A DNA stretch of 5,513 nucleotides, taken from positions 1-5,513 of the forward strand of contig WAMH01000211.1 of assembly GCA_015522395.1 (NCBI GenBank). The letters run 5' to 3'. Of the stretch, positions 4,699-5,513 are shown in pieces. The translations under genes were made by a program, and so were the position numbers. The notes below the pieces were generated by a model. That model saw only the letters and a program-made list of their open reading frames with translations, had not been told where the DNA came from and searched no databases. Source of the stretch: Thermococcus sp. Its GTDB lineage: Archaea; Methanobacteriota_B; Thermococci; Thermococcales; Thermococcaceae. Within the stretch, counting starts at the first letter, position 1; each line of letters starts with the position of its first letter.

Positions 4699-5513
4699 AT
4701 GGAGGAAGAGCGCAGAATCTTCGGAATCAGCTGGAATGTCTTTCTCCTCGGTATAGTCAGCTTTCTGAACGACATGAGCAGCGAGATGATAGCGCCGATA
4801 GTGCCGAGCTACCTCATCGAGGTTCTCGACGCGGGAAAGCTCCTGAGCGGCTCGGTTATGGGCGCGATAGAGAGCATGAGTTCGCTCTTCAAGGTTGCAT
4901 TCGGCTACGTCAGCGACCGCTTTAGGAAGAGGAAGGCCTTCGTTTTGGCCGGCTACATACTGTCCGTCATCGCGAAAGGAGCCTTGGCCTTCACCCGCCA
5001 CTGGTGGGACTTTCTGACGCTGCGCGCCCTCGACAGGGTTGGAAAAGGCATAAGAACCGCCCCGAGGGATGCCCTCATAGCGGAGTCGAGCGAGAGGGGA
5101 AAAACGGGCAAGTCCTTCGGCTTCCACAGGATGATGGACACGTTTGGGGCCGTTGCAGGACCTCTCGTCGCGATAGCGCTCATCGAACTCCTCAGGGGGC
5201 TTCCAAAGGAGACGATGTACCGCTACGTCTTCCTCCTGGCGATGGTTCCGGGCCTGTTCTCGCTCCTCGTGATAGTCCTCTTCGTTAAGGAGGGGGGAGG
5301 GGAGGTCAAAAAGAAGATCAAGGGCATCTCCACCCTCAAAGACAGGAACCTCCAGCTGTTTTTAGCGGTAATTGCCGTCGGGGCATTGGGAAGGTACAGC
5401 TATGCCTTCACGATGTGGAAGGCGCAGGAGCTGGGCTACACGGTGGTCCAGAGCATTGGGTTCTATGCCCTCTTCAACCTGATCTACGCCCTCTCCGCCT
5501 ATCCGATAGGGGC
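4699..5513 (+). CDS. MFS transporter, N-terminal part (runs off the window)
   Basis: This major facilitator superfamily membrane transporter is open to the window edge, with 271 residues visible out of roughly 400 expected. Membrane segments are seen near 12-24, 31-45, 52-70, 79-98, a short segment near 104-112, 145-165, 176-196 and 217-237, with the next starting at 252. The loop motif GYVSDRFRKRK (69-79) is motif A between segments two and three. The conserved LDRVGKGIRTAPRDALIAESS (111-131) marks a subgroup common in bacteria and archaea whose substrates are mostly unknown. A basic central loop (KEGGGEVKKKIKG, 197-209) separates the two halves. The ATG at 4699 has GGTGAT 4 nt upstream, inside the padR end. 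Pairing with a PadR regulator suggests export of a toxic compound, but the substrate is not readable. Confidence 0.92.
   Translation, partial: MEEERRIFGISWNVFLLGIVSFLNDMSSEMIAPIVPSYLIEVLDAGKLLSGSVMGAIESMSSLFKVAFGYVSDRFRKRKAFVLAGYILSVIAKGALAFTRHWWDFLTLRALDRVGKGIRTAPRDALIAESSERGKTGKSFGFHRMMDTFGAVAGPLVAIALIELLRGLPKETMYRYVFLLAMVPGLFSLLVIVLFVKEGGGEVKKKIKGISTLKDRNLQLFLAVIAVGALGRYSYAFTMWKAQELGYTVVQSIGFYALFNLIYALSAYPIG

Overview
The window looks like chromosomal DNA from a hyperthermophilic euryarchaeon of the order Thermococcales, most likely Thermococcus rather than Pyrococcus. Three things point there: a moderately high GC content; start sites that repeatedly show GGTGAT-like ribosome binding sites about 4 nt before the start codon; and products that read as close relatives of known Thermococcales proteins (the IorA tail, a nicotinamidase matching the Pyrococcus horikoshii enzyme at every catalytic and metal position, and a PfuExo I/DUF4152 protein). 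These identities come from remembered family sequences, not from a search.

Layout, left to right. (1) 1-377, plus strand: the C-terminal end of iorA (indolepyruvate ferredoxin oxidoreductase alpha subunit) with its two iron-sulfur cluster motifs. (2) 382-1065, minus: a DUF4152 protein related to the single-strand-specific exonuclease PfuExo I, converging on iorA across 4 bp. (3) 1130-1549, plus: an unrecognised 139-residue protein, probably starting at TTG and read divergently from the exonuclease gene. (4) 1515-1835, minus: a small, highly charged helical protein whose 3' end overlaps the previous gene by 35 bp. (5) 1889-2932, plus: an AI-2E/PerM-family membrane protein. (6) 2868-3404, minus: nicotinamidase (pncA), overlapping the transporter tail by 65 bp. 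(7) 3460-3864, minus: a DUF2240-like archaeal protein just upstream of pncA. (8) 3935-4348, plus: a hotdog-fold thioesterase. (9) 4398-4697 and 4699-end, plus: a PadR-type repressor and an MFS transporter that runs off the window, forming a two-gene operon.

The genes are packed as alternating head-to-head and tail-to-tail pairs. The three head-to-head gaps are 53-70 bp and each carries AT-rich TATA-like elements usable in both directions. Two of the three tail-to-tail junctions are true overlaps, so transcripts must end inside, or run antisense to, their neighbours. No gene-free stretch exceeds about 70 bp, and I see no RNA gene, CRISPR array, insertion sequence or origin.

Functionally the window mixes housekeeping metabolism (aromatic 2-oxoacid oxidation, NAD salvage, acyl-thioester hydrolysis), DNA metabolism and membrane transport. 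The clearest regulatory unit is padR-MFS: its promoter carries an inverted repeat and a further direct copy of a CGATAT element between the TATA box and the start codon, which suggests an autoregulated efflux operon. I see no convincing new multi-gene system. The best leads are that operator, the two unassigned small proteins and the overlapping gene ends.
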